A DNA stretch of 64,000 bases from Trebouxia sp. TZW2008 (taxonomy: Eukaryota > Chlorophyta > Trebouxiophyceae > Trebouxiales > Trebouxiaceae): contig BDIU01000344.1 in NCBI GenBank assembly GCA_002118135.1, positions 100,930 through 164,929 on the forward strand, in the 5' to 3' direction. The notes under the pieces were generated by a model that saw only the letters and a program-made list of their open reading frames with translations, was not told the DNA's origin and did no database searches. Shown one piece after another: positions 45,997 through 57,700 of this stretch. The position numbers and the translations under genes were made by a program. The stretch's first letter is position 1. Each line of letters starts with the position of its first letter.

Positions 45997-48611
45997 ATGC
46001 AATGCGTTTCGACCCGCAGGCAGCGTTCGAGAACAACCATCGAGGACTTTGCCAAGTCGTACTTCCCGCTGCACGGCTTGGAGCCGGCCGAGGTAAGCCC
46101 AGTGCCTGCCTGACCACAAGTCTGGACACAGCATATGCAAAGCAGGCCACCTTGAGTGTTGTGTGACAACGTTTTGCAGGGCTTGTTTCAGTACCTTGAT
46201 ATCTTTGTATATGTCGAGGCTACAATCTATGAGATGGATGAAGGAAATGAACACCAATGTGCAATGGGTGCACTAAGCGAGGAGCATGTGGGGAAAGGTA
46301 AGCGCACTGTTGCTGCAACTTTAGTTTGCAAGCCTTCATGACAGATGCAATCCAGGTGAGGAGGCACTTTTGAGTGTCTTGCAGCACAAGGGCTTACTTG
46401 ATCAACGCGTTGCTGATGAGCTTGCCAAGGTATGCAGCTTGTCAACAACAATGTGAAACTGCCTTCATGATGTAAACATGTATGCGGATCAAGCTTGGTT
46501 CCTGACAGTGGCTGTAGCAACTGTTGCCCATAGGAGGCTTAGATGGCTTGGTCACACGGCACGTATGCCACAGGACAGCCTGCCTCTTCAGTGTGTGTTT
46601 GGGCAGGTATCAGGCACTCAGGCCAAGGGTAAACCCAGAGGTACTTGGCAGTCAACTGTGTACAAGCACCTCTCCGCCCTCCATGTCGACTATAAATGGT
46701 TTAGGTTAGCACTAGGTCAATGAATGAATGAATGAATGAACTGCTGCTGGCTCTGCACATGACTTCACATGAAGACCTGAGGTGCGTTCCTGCAGGGAAA
46801 ACAGTACTGGGCAGATGAGCGCAAGCTTTGTAAAGCGATGCTGAGTCGTGATGTGAAGAACGGTGCTGCTCCTGCTTTTGACTTGGATGATGTGCACAAG
46901 GCCAGTGAGGCGAAGAGCTTTGATTACAGGGCAAGCTTATTTTGACTTCAGCTTCACACATATGCTCACCAGTGCACTGCATCAGCTATGCCCCTGGCAC
47001 TGGATGGTTTCATGCATGCTGCTGATAGCCTGCATTGCTTTAATTGTTAACGCTGGAAGTACATGGCGAAAGGTTGTAAAATGGGCTCCAAAACCAAATC
47101 GATCAAAAGGGTGCGGCCAATGTAAGCAAGCATGTTGCTGCAACTACTTTCCCCCTCAAAGCCTACTTGTCCTCAAACGTGCTTTGAGGAGGGTGGCGTT
47201 GCAGCAACTGGTTGTATGCAATTACTATCATTCAATGCTCTGCAATGAGCTTGCTTACATCAGCCACACCCTGATGTCACGCATCGGGTCCCTGCAATGC
47301 CCTTATGAGAAACCTTGTCTTTGGTCATGTGCGTACGCTGCTAGCTGTCATGGGCAGTTGTTGCATCTGGTATTGCTGTATTGCAGGTTCTCCATCTGTT
47401 GCTACACAAGCTGACAGATCATGCACCTGATGAAACACTGCTCAAGTTTATGTTTGTTGATGAGCATCTGGTAGATATTGGGGATGATCTGGTGGATTAT
47501 GAGGTGAGACCATGTCCAAAACTTCGCAACCGCGTGTGGTACTGCCATGTGGCCTGTTTTGCCTCAAGGCATGCTTTGTGACATGCAGGATGATGTGCTT
47601 GCCAACTCTTTCAATATCTACAGAGGTGCTGCCCTTTGCATCTTCTTTTTCCTGAAATGTATCCACTGCGCTGCACCTATCACAAGGGCAGGGCTGTAGC
47701 ATGAGTTGTGACTCCCTTGTGGCTGCTGTCTGCAACTTACATTCAACCTCATTGACAATACATGCACTATGCTGTACCAGCCATGCAGGGCAAGGCTTTG
47801 ACGCAAGTTATGACTCCCTGATGGCTGTTGTCTGCAGCCTACATTCACCTGTATGGCAGAGAAGCCCAACTGCACCTGGTAACCTCTTCTAAAATCCGTG
47901 CATCGCATTCACTAAACCAGTTGTCTGCTTGCTGCAAGCGCAGCGCTTTATGAAATGTTTCTGCCATTATTTGAGGCTTGCATTGATCCCAAGCTGCTTC
48001 TGTTCACTGAGGCTCCTGTCATGACACCTACTGTCATAGACTTTATGCTTCTGGCTTGAACTGATTGTATTATGCTTTCAAAGGGCGCAAGTGGTTCTCA
48101 ACCTACACAAAGCTTGAACTCTCTATCTGATGTGAACAGGTGCAACGCATAGCTGACTTTGAGCAGCAGCATGCAGTCCTGTTTGCAAAGCTGCCAGACA
48201 AAGTGCAAGCACTAGTGAAATTCAGGCAGCAGGAAGCTGCGTCAGTGGCAGGTGAACCGCGCTGTACGCTTATACTGTATAGAAAAGGGTTGTATTTTGA
48301 GCATTTACATTGCATTTGCATGCCCTTTGTGCATGACAATGTGAGCTTGGACAAGGAAGGTAGCCACAGAGCAGTTGCCAGTTGCATCAAGGCAGTGCGT
48401 CTGTGCAGACTCAGGTCGAGAGTACCTGTGCAAGAGTTATTGCCTGCAGACAGATTTAGGGTTCAGCATACAAGCATGACTTGCGCTTGCAGGGTCAGAG
48501 AAGTGGGTCTTCCCGTCACCAATTATTGACGAACATAAGTTTCGAGCTGACACGGCGGATGCTTCTGATGACGAAGGCTTACACGTTGTGACTGACAGTG
48601 TGCTCATGTAA
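45997..48611 (+). CDS. Unrecognised 293-aa helical protein
   Basis: Nine exons keep phase: 45997-46092, 46180-46297, 46356-46429, 46796-46930, 47387-47503, 47589-47625, 47944-48017, 48140-48251, 48493-48611. The sequence is mostly amphipathic helix with segments that look conserved: TIEDFAKSYFPLHGLEPAE, FQYLDIFVYVEATIYEMDEG, KQYWADERKLCKAMLSRDV, LLKFMFVDEHLVDIGDDLVD and EKWVFPSPIIDEHKF. No targeting peptide or membrane segment is seen. I recall no named family. The intron after 46930 appears to use a GC donor (AGG|GCAAGC), and the donor after 48017 is weak. A LINE tail sits in the third intron (46430-46795). Confidence 0.75.
46515..46741 (+). mobile_element. 5'-truncated LINE tail
   Basis: RRLRWLGHTARMPQDSLPLQ, then KGKPRGTWQST and a stop, is the conserved C-terminal region of many non-LTR retrotransposon polyproteins. 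It ends with a short AATG tandem tail at 46717-46740. It lies in an intron, in the sense orientation of the host gene. Confidence 0.8.
47690..47880. repeat. Tandem 110-bp duplication in an intron
   Basis: GCAGGGC...GACTCCCT..TGGCTG.TGTCTGCA and CTACATTCA occur twice (about 47690-47750 and 47790-47855). Confidence 0.6.
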
Positions 48612-49089
48612 AAGGTTATATACAAAGCAATCTCTCATGAAGTCAGTAACAATGGTCACGGGATTGCAGCTTGTCTGCTCTCATGACTGAATTGACAGCT
48701 TGAAGAACGACAAACACACCAGATGATTAGGTCGGAGCTTCAAGAGTGCTGTAGACTGCCAAAGACATTGATGCAGCTTACTGATAGCATGTTTCACAAC
48801 CGCAATCTGCATATTTCAACAGGGTAGCAGCCTCGAGGGAAGGCAATCACGAAACACCTGCTACTGGTTTTGATGAACCACACCTGCAAAGCTACTCCTA
48901 GACTACATCACGCTAAAGACACCCTGGCTTCAATGGCAATTGCTGTCGATGTTCTTCTCAGGGATTCAAAGACCAAGCAAATGGCTATGCACAAGGAAAA
49001 GCAGAAAGCCACAAGTCTATACAAGGCCGCTGATATACATGGGGCACCACTGACTATGAATGATGTTGCAAACAAGAAGCAACCAGCTG
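48612..49089. other. Convergent spacer, unknown gene / TIM50
   Basis: Contains a + strand frame at 48870-49106 (79 codons) that overlaps the end of TIM50 and has no supported function. Confidence 0.4.
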
Positions 49090-51797
49090 TCATTGTGATC
49101 GTATAATGGACTTCAGGAAGCTCCTGCTGGACTTCTTCTGCTGTTGTTGCTCTCTAGCTTTTTTCATGTTCTCCCTGCAATCACAAGGCAGATTGCATGT
49201 CATGCCCTACCCTGCCTATCTTGGCTGACGCATGCTGCACGTGATCGAAGTTGCCGTCTGCCAGCAGAGGCCATGCTCAGAGTCAACATGTGCTACAAAA
49301 ATGTGCAGCTGCAGACAACTGTACAGCTGTGCTTACTTTGGCGCTCAAAACTTGCAGGTCTTACTTTGACATTGCACTAACAACTAATAAGGCATGTGCA
49401 TCATATTGAGAGCATCCTTGTGAACATCAGCTGCAGCCAGAGATGGGACAACATCAGACATTTTGTAGTTGGTGATCTGAAAGCAGATTCTCAAAACTGC
49501 ACTGACGAGCAATCTTTGGACGATTGCTGAGATTGAATAGCAACGTCAAACATCAGATGTTACAGCCGGCATGTAAAAGACAGGTAGCGCACCTGAAGGC
49601 TGTAGGGATGTCCTTGCCCTCGTAGAACTTGATGACTTCCCTGACATCAGGCACCTTTGCATTCCAGATAGCTTCCAGGAAGGGCATCAGATCCAGCAGC
49701 GTGTGGTCGCCGCCCTCCAGCTTCCAGGGCTTCAGCTGCAGCAATCAACAACCATGTCAGAAGCCTCCAAAAATGATGCTGTTGCTCATGACTGCTTTCG
49801 GTAATTGTCGCTGCTATTGTTATGTGTCTCTGGCTTGCAGTTGGTGTTGTTGCTATTGCTGCTGCTGACGTGTTTGCTGCCTTTGCTACCTGCTTTGCTG
49901 CCGCTGTAATTTTTCTGTGCAGCGCTTCTCTCATCTGTGCAGTTGCTGGTGCATGAAATCACAAGACACAATCAGGCAGTTGCAGCCCCAGCAGCCTTCA
50001 ACAGAGAAAAGTGTTACACAATCACGCAATTGCAACTTCACTTTCTTGGGCCCCTGACAGAGCACGTGTCTGACCATGGCAACAGGATCAGCATTGGGTG
50101 TATGCAGCTGATGCAGACTAGAAAGAGCACTGAGTTGCTGTATTCAGTCACAATATTTGCCACTGACAACTCAAAGACTTGACTGAATCAGCAGTTGCTT
50201 ACAGGTGCCATTACCAATACACACTTGTTTCATGCAAAACAGAAGCCTGATGCAGGCAGGCATTAAACTGACTACACATTGCAGAGAATTGATGCTGCAA
50301 AGGGCGTTACGCTAGGTCAGCTTACCAGGACAGTATTTTCAGGATGCAGCCTGCAGGCCTCAGGGTCGCTGGTCACAAATAGCACCTTCTGCATGTCTCG
50401 GTTTAGCTTTGACAGGTCTCGCACATGATGACCATGCTGGTACAGTGTGCTGTCCCTATATAGCCTGTAGACTATGAACCTGCTGGGGTCTAGCCGGTCC
50501 AAAATGGGGTCTGCGTATGTGGGTAGAGCGTGTGTGTATAACACAATCTCATACATATGAGCCATTTGCTTCAAGAAATCCTCAGCGCCTGGGCGCTTGA
50601 ATGTGCGCCAGCCCCTGCCTCGAGTCCAGTCTGAGTGTACTAGCAGGTCATCCAAATCTAGTACAAGCGTCCGTACATGCCTGCAAGGCCACTGGAACGT
50701 TCCTGATCGCTGCAATTTTACTGATCAATTCACAAGAGGAACATCGCCGCAGGTGTAAGGCATGCAACCCAACAATGACTGTTGCCAGTAAGAGATGTTG
50801 ACAAGCTAGAGCCAGCTGGAAAAGAGACCACACACAAGATGCAGAAAAATGCGCTGCGTGATAGTATCATGATGCTGAGTGCTGTCTGTACACTTTGACT
50901 GCTGACTTGCATGCATTGTCCAGCAATTGACCACCCCTGGTGGAGCCAAATCAATTTGTGGGGGGCGCATCTTGTGTGAGGGAACGAAAGCTTACGCTGC
51001 ACCAGCTGGAAGAGGGGGTAAAAGTGATTCTGATGGCGGATCTTGATACTTCTTAATTTCTGACTGGAGGTACACCCGCTGATCAAGATACCATTCCATG
51101 ACGGGCAGCCATACCTGCACATATGCAGTGCTTGATGGTACAGTCTGCATCGTAACATCTTACATCGTGCATGCTTGCATCTGACATAAGAAGTGTCTCA
51201 CCGAGCTGCCAACAAATTGGTTCTCTTCCTTGTGCGTTTCCTGCACAACTGTCTGCAGGGTGTCTGTATCATATTTGACCGTGTAATACCCAAAGAAGGC
51301 GCCAGCTCCAAGCAGACCCAGGAAAGCTGTGTTCCCTAAAGATGTGAGTGCACGCATAGCTGCTCCGGGCTCTGAAGCTGCTTCTGATGATGACGACGAT
51401 GATGCTGCCTCTTCTGCTGCTATGGGCTTGACATTTTCAAAGAGTCTGCTGGTGCTGCCAATTCGTGAACCAGGTAGTCCACCTGATCCTCCACTGGCAC
51501 CACCTGCAGCTCCTGCACTGCTGCCAGGCCCCGCCGCTGATGGTGCTGCAGGCGTTGCGCCTTGTCTTCCTGAAGTTGACGCAGCCTCACTGCATAGCAC
51601 ATTCGCATCAGTATAAGCCTGCAGGAAGGTGGGGGCGCTGTGTCTCTGATCTAAGACAGCACCAGCCCAGGCCCCCGGGAACCAAATGTTGGTCAATCGG
51701 TCACAAATGTGCACCTGAAGCTTCGGCAACATCTTGATGCAGCAGCTGACTCTGACGACGTCTGCAGCAGTCGCCAGGTCTGCCGCAGCAAGGACAT
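49090..51797 (-). CDS. TIM50: TIM50, mitochondrial presequence-translocase subunit
   Basis: Six exons in phase: 51715-51797, 51202-51589, 50996-51114, 50326-50680, 49593-49735, 49090-49174; 390 aa. The presequence is basic and Ser-rich (MSLLRQTWRLLQ, then SRCCRSFSEA). A Gly/Ser-rich linker precedes one membrane segment, GNTAFLGLLGAGAFFGYY. The intermembrane-space NIF/HAD-like domain follows: TLVLDLDDLLVHSDWTRGRG, WRTFKRPGAEDFLKQM, YRLYRDSTLYQHGHHVRDLS, LNRDMQKVLFV and PDVREVIKFYEG. TIM50 passes presequences from TOM to TIM23. The phosphatase DxDx(T/V) site reads DLDDL, so catalysis is doubtful, as in other TIM50 proteins. The gene is divergent from RsmI. Confidence 0.94.
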
Positions 51798-52193
51798 GTT
51801 CCTCTCAATCAGCAGTCAAGGTGACGTCGACAAAAGTAGCCGATGTTGAGGCGGAGGACGCTAGGATCGCTGCCTTGCAGATGGATTGTGGCAAATGGCA
51901 GTCGATGAGCTGGATGCTCGTGGCAAGCTACACAAATTGACTACTGGCCTCCTGTCAAATTGTCTGGGAGACTGCAGCAACACTTGCAGCCATTTTGCAA
52001 AACCCTACTGCATTTGACAACATGTCAACGACATGACATTGAGCTGAACAGTGCATTTGCTTCACACCTTCACCCGCGCGGTTTGGTCAGGGTAGAAAAC
52101 ATTGTGTCGCTGCACATTTGATACGTCAAGACAGCAAGTTGAAGTTTGACTGGTTGCAGCCCGAGGCATGTCGTCAACATTGCTACACATCGC
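51798..52193. promoter_or_regulatory. Divergent promoter region, TIM50 / RsmI
   Basis: 396 bp between divergent starts. Two organellar proteins share it, so joint control is possible. Confidence 0.4.
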
Positions 52194-54109
52194 ATGCTGA
52201 CTGCCTTGCAGCATTTGCGGACGTCACACCTACATTCACTTAAGTTCGCCACAACCCTCCGACTGAACAGTCGTCAAACAGCGCTGCACACGTGTAAACA
52301 GTTGTACTCGCGTGCTCAGCTTAGACGTGAATCTGTACTGCCAACACCAGGACCTAGGCCCCATTTGCATCAAAACCTGATCAGACACGCTCAGTTTGCA
52401 TCTGATAATGGCGAGAAAGATACCCTACTCGATCCCGGATTGTACCTGGTCGGAACGCCAATAGGCAACTTGGAGGACTTGAGTGTTCGCGCTCTGAAGG
52501 TGCTGCAGAAAGCAACTGTCATTTTAGCTGAAGACACTCGACACAGCAGGAAGCTGCTCAATTACTACAACATCAGCAGCCGCCTGCACAGCTTCCATCA
52601 GCACAATGAGCACACAAAACAAGCTCAGGTGAACGCCTGGGGCTTTCATGACCCTTCTTGTTATGCCAGAAGGCCCCAAGATTGCAACTTACTTGCCCAT
52701 GCCTCATGAATTCTGATGCCCAGGTGCTTGATCATCTGTCACAAGGTGCATCTGTGGCACTGATCAGCGATGCTGGTAAGTCAATTTGCCCCTGGTGACT
52801 TGTAAAGGCTGCCAATCTGACCTAATCAACTGCAAGTCATGATGTGTCAGAGTATGTGCTTTCCCTCTCCCATGAGTCTCAGAGGTTGCAAATGGGGCCT
52901 GCACTTCTTGTATGTGTCAGAGGTGACTGATGACCTGCAATGATCTGGCAGGCATGCCACTGATTAGTGATCCTGGCAGTGACCTAGTGGCAGCAGCTGC
53001 TGCAGCAGGCCATGCTGTGATCCCGATTGCTGGGCCATCAGCCTTTCTGCTGGCCCTGGTAGCATCTGGCATGACTTCTAGCAAGTTCACGTTTGTAGGC
53101 TTCCTGCCTGCCAAAGCTAAGCAGAGACAACAGGAGCTGCAGAGCTTAGCAGGTACATCTGCCTGTGCTCAGCCTCTTTTCTACTGTCAAAGTTGGGGTT
53201 TTCCATTGAAGCAATTGCGGCTTCTTACTCCTCTTCACCGTGCCTGACTGTGTCAGATGAATTGATCTGACTGTCATTCTGTGTATCAGCCTTTGATCTG
53301 ACATCATTCGCATTGCAGTTCAGGCTTTGCCCCCATCATCTACTGAGCACTTTCAGGAGTGATATTTCACGCCCGCAAATGTAATTCTGTGCCGTCTGCA
53401 GAAGTCTCGCACACCCTGGTCATCTATGTGCCGCCACATGACCTGCTTGCAGTCCTAAATGATGCCGCATCAGTCATGGGTCAAGAGAGAAAATGTGTTG
53501 TTGCACGGGAGCTGACCAAGGTGGCTCAAATGAATGTTTTTTGGTGCAATCTGCTCCAATGAGGCTGAAAATGCAGTAACAATTGTGCTGTATGCAGCTG
53601 CATGAGGAGTTTGTGCGGTGTACCCTCAAGGAGGCTGTTCTCAAATACACTGAAATAGCTGCAAAGGTGATCATCTGCCTTCTGCTGTTGTGTGCACCTT
53701 GTGCAGCACAACTTTCCAGCAAGCAGCTGTTCATTCTCAACACTGGGAAACATGACCTGCTGCCCGGCTTGTGCAACACATGCATATCACTCGCCCGCTT
53801 ACGTCAACTTCTGCCGCTTGCTGCTGCTAGAGCGGCAATCTGAGGCTATCTCTGCTCCCGGACGCTCTCTTTATGCCGCGGCATGCACTTTTCTTTTCTT
53901 TGCTACAGGGTGAGGTGACACTCGTCATCGAGGGAGCTTCACCCATTGCCTCTGAAGTAAGTGCAGAGGAGGTCAAGCAGCAAGTTGCTGCTTTGATGTT
54001 GTCTGGAGAATTGCCTTCTGCGGCAGCCAAGATTGTCAGCAAGCAGCTGGGTGTTCGCCGTAAACAAGCCTATTCTGCTGCTTTGGAAGTGCAGGATGAG
54101 AACAAATAG
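52194..54109 (+). CDS. RsmI-family 16S rRNA 2'-O-methyltransferase, organelle-targeted
   Basis: Six exons in phase: 52194-52628, 52724-52775, 52952-53152, 53402-53520, 53598-53666, 53909-54109; 358 aa. About 75 basic, acid-poor residues (MLTALQHLRTSHLHSLKF, ALHTCKQLYSRAQLRR) look like a transit peptide. The tetrapyrrole-methylase fold follows: LYLVGTPIGNLEDLSVRAL, ILAEDTRHSRKLLNYY, ALISDAGMPLISDPGSDLV, VIPIAGPSAFLLALVASGM and CVVARELTKV. Bacterial RsmI methylates C1402 of 16S rRNA in the decoding centre using S-adenosylmethionine. Here the target should be plastid or mitochondrial small-subunit rRNA; the targeting signal does not decide which. The last exon extends the C-terminus with a helical domain (VSAEEVKQQVAALM, KQLGVRRKQAYSAAL) like that of some bacterial RsmI proteins. 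Confidence 0.92.
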
Positions 54110-54722
54110 CCTTTGTTGCATGTTTTGGGTGTTGAATAGTGGCTTCTATGGCTTCAAGCTCAGCTTGTACAATAAGCAAGCATCTTTGAGCGCATCATTC
54201 TTGCGACACTGACAGACTACTATAGCCTATGCATGTGCTGCATGGGAGTGACAGTGTAGCTGATGTAAGCTGACATGCATGGATGTGTCTTGGTGCGCTG
54301 TAAGCGCAAGGGGTGGCAATCATCCCTGCATCTTGTGGCTGTTCTTGCCAGTGTTGCTGTACTTGCTCTTCTGCACTGAGTAAGTCAGCAGCTGGCTCAC
54401 AGGTGTGCAACTGTGACCACACATGTGACATGCATTGCCATAGCTAGGCCCTGGTCTGACCAGGGTCCGGCTCGTTTGAGAGGTATCCTGAAAATGTTGG
54501 GCTGCTTGCCTCTCTTGAAGTTGCAGTCAACAGATCTGGGTGAAGCAGGTGACTGCATTGTGCTGTTGCGCCTGTTAACTATTCAGTGTCCTTGAAAAGA
54601 CTGCAGGTTTCTCTGGACGTGCCTAATCAGGAGCACGGATGGGAGCATGCACAGCAGCAAGCCTGCAGTGAGCGACTTGAGCCAGTAGGTGCACGCAATC
54701 ATCGCTTCCGGCGGAAGTAGTC
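54110..54722. other. Spacer, RsmI / SMU1
   Basis: No supported gene. The two genes lie in tandem, so the SMU1 promoter should be here. Confidence 0.45.
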
Positions 54723-57700
54723 ATGTCGCTGGAGATCGAGGCGACAGAGTAAGCTCCTCTGCTTCGATCAAGCGGCATGGCTCAAGCCTCTTGAGCTTGC
54801 TCGACCTGTCAGTGATACAGCCTGATCTGACAAGACCCGTTGACCTGCAGTGTGATCAAGATCATCCTGCAGTTCTGCAAGGAGAATTCATTGCTCGACT
54901 CGCTCACAGCCATACAGGTGCGACTTGATTTGTTCTGTGCAGCAGGCTCTTCTCAAAGTGTACAACTCTGAGCAGCACTGCAGTACACTGAAGCTTGCTG
55001 CTGTGCAGAATGAGTGCCAAGTGTCGCTCAACACTGTCGATAGCGTCGAGACTTTCGTTTCAGAAATCAATAATGGTCGCTGGGATCAAGTATTGCCTTT
55101 GGTATCCAGGCTTAAACTGCCACAAGGCAAACTTGAAATGTTGTATGAACACGTAAGCCAGCAAACTTTGCCGTGTCCTGTGACAATGTAGGACAGCTGC
55201 TGCTGCCATGCCTTGCATGATCCATCTTGCCTGCTGAAACAAGAGTGCACTGTGCAGGTTGTCCTTGAAATGGTTGAATACAGAGAAGTAGATACAGCGC
55301 GCGCACTGCTTCGGCAGACGCCATTCTTCAACAGGATGAAGCAGGAAGAGCCAGACAGATTCCTCAAGCTTGAGCATCTTTGCGGCCGAACCTATTTTGA
55401 CATCAAGTATGCTAATCATAACCAGCAAGTCATTGCTGTGTCATGCTAAGTTAGTCAAGAATCTCTCACTCATTTCCCAACAGACTATTGCTGCAACACG
55501 CTAGGATCAGCCAAGCTCGTTTCAAGCATCTGCCACAGTGCTGCTGCTAAGTCAACACGAGGGCTTTTGCCAGCTGTTGTGCACATTTGCAGGGAAGTAT
55601 ATGCTGGAACCACCAAGGAGAAGCGCAGGGCTCAGCTAGCACATGCGCTGTCACAGGAGGTGTCCACTGTGCCTCCACAACGGCTTATGGCACTCATTGG
55701 CCAAGCTCTGAAATGGTGAGCACATATAAGCACCCAAACCACCTGGCTCACATCGCATGATGCACGGCTTGCGGCTGGTGAGATAAGGCAGAACTTTTTT
55801 GCACTGCTACCTGCATAAGCCACACACCACATTGGCAGTTTGCTGTTTTGTTCATGGCTAAGTTGATCACAAGCTGCTGGTATGATGCATGGCTTGTTCA
55901 GTCAGCAATGCAATGTGGGTCACAAGCACTGCCAATCTCTGCTGATAGCAGCCTCTGCCAGCACAGTGTTGAGCGTCCCAGACTGCTTCCATTGCATCAT
56001 GTGCGCCTTGCTGCTGGGACAAGCATTCTGCACTGCTACCTGCACAAGGCATGCACCACGCTAGCAGTGTGTTGTCTACTTTCATGGTCAAGCAGATTAC
56101 ACGCTGCTGGTGTGAAGCAAGGCTTGTGCAGTCAGCAGCGCAACGTATGTCACAGGCACTTCATGACGTCTGCTCATAGCAGATTCTGCCAGTACAACAT
56201 TGAGAGCCCTGGACTTTTGCTTTACATTGCGTTGAGCATGCCATAGCATTGAGTTACTTGCAGTCCTCTGCAATGCTGGTGCTGCTTGTGTTGGGTTTCA
56301 GCTGCAGCTGGCGGAACGCCGTCAAACATGGCATGCGCTTATGTGATTGAAAGCAGGCAGTAGCGTTTGGGAGGGCATTGCCCTGCTTCAGCAACATGCC
56401 AAATAGCTTTTGCTCAGCCAGAAACATCTTCACTGCCAAAGCACATTAAGTATCAAATGCAACTCCATTGTTTGGTAGCACCTCTGCTGCCATAAGCACA
56501 TGCAGTGCAAAACGCACACTCACCACCCAACTTGCATGAACAGCTTCCAGGCATTGCTGTGACAGGCAGTAGCGTTGGGGACTGCGACCTCCCAGCATTG
56601 CTCCAAACCCATTTCATGGCATAACACACAAGGCACCGTGATGACCATGCGTCGCTGTTGCAGGCAGCAGCATCAGGGGCTGCTACCTCCCGGCACAGCT
56701 GTTCACCCATTCCGCAGCGCAGCACAAGGCACTTGTGGTCTCTACGCATTTCTGTTGCAGGCAGCAGCATCAGGGGTTTCCACCTTCCAGCACAGCTTTT
56801 GACCAACTCCTTGGCACAGCACAAGGCACTTGTGGTTACTATGCGTCGCTGTTGCAGGCAGCAGCATCAGGGGCTGCTACCGCCCAGCACAGGTTTTGAC
56901 CTGTTCTGCAGCACAGCACAAGGCACTTGTGATGACCATGCACTGCTGTTGCAGGCAGCAGCATCAGGAACTGCTATTTCCCGGCACAGCTTTTGACCTA
57001 CCTTGCAAAAAGCACAAGGCACTTGTGTTTACTATGCATTTCTGTTGCAGGCGGCAGCATCAGGCACTGCTATCCCCCGGCACAGCATTTGACCTACCTT
57101 GTATAAAGCACAAGGCACTTGTGGTCACTATGCATTTCTGTTGCAGGCAGCAGCATCAGGGGCTGCTACCTCCATTACTGCTTCTGACCTGTTTCATGGC
57201 TTTGCACAAGGCGACCATGCACTACTGTTGCAGGCAGCAACATCAGGGCTTGCTACCTCCTGGCACAGCTTTTGACCTATTCCGCGGCACAGCGCAAGGC
57301 ACTCGAGATGAAGTGGAGCGTTACCCCAGCCAGCTTGACCGTACAATCAAGTTTGGCAAGAAAAGCCACCCTGAGTGTGCAGTCTTCTCCCCTGATGGCC
57401 AAATGCTTGTCACTGGAAGTGCTGATGGCTTCATAGAGGTGCTCCTTCAGCTTTTCTGCAGCCTGCTCCTGACACATTGTGCTGTCTGCAATTGTCTTGA
57501 AGCGGAAAGCTTGTTTACAGCTGTTGACACGTCGTGCTGTCTGCAACTGTCTTCAGGCGCGCAGCTTGTTTACAGCAGGACACCATCTGACTCTGCCAAT
57601 TTGCACTGCAACTCTCTTGAAGGCCAGAGCTCATTCACAGCGGGACACCTTCTAACTGCGTATCTCCCCTCCTGCTGGCTGCACCCAGACTGTGCTGACC

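Noticed and set aside
56560..57305. CRISPR-like regular array
   Set aside because: Units are direct tandem copies with no unique spacers, in a eukaryotic intron.
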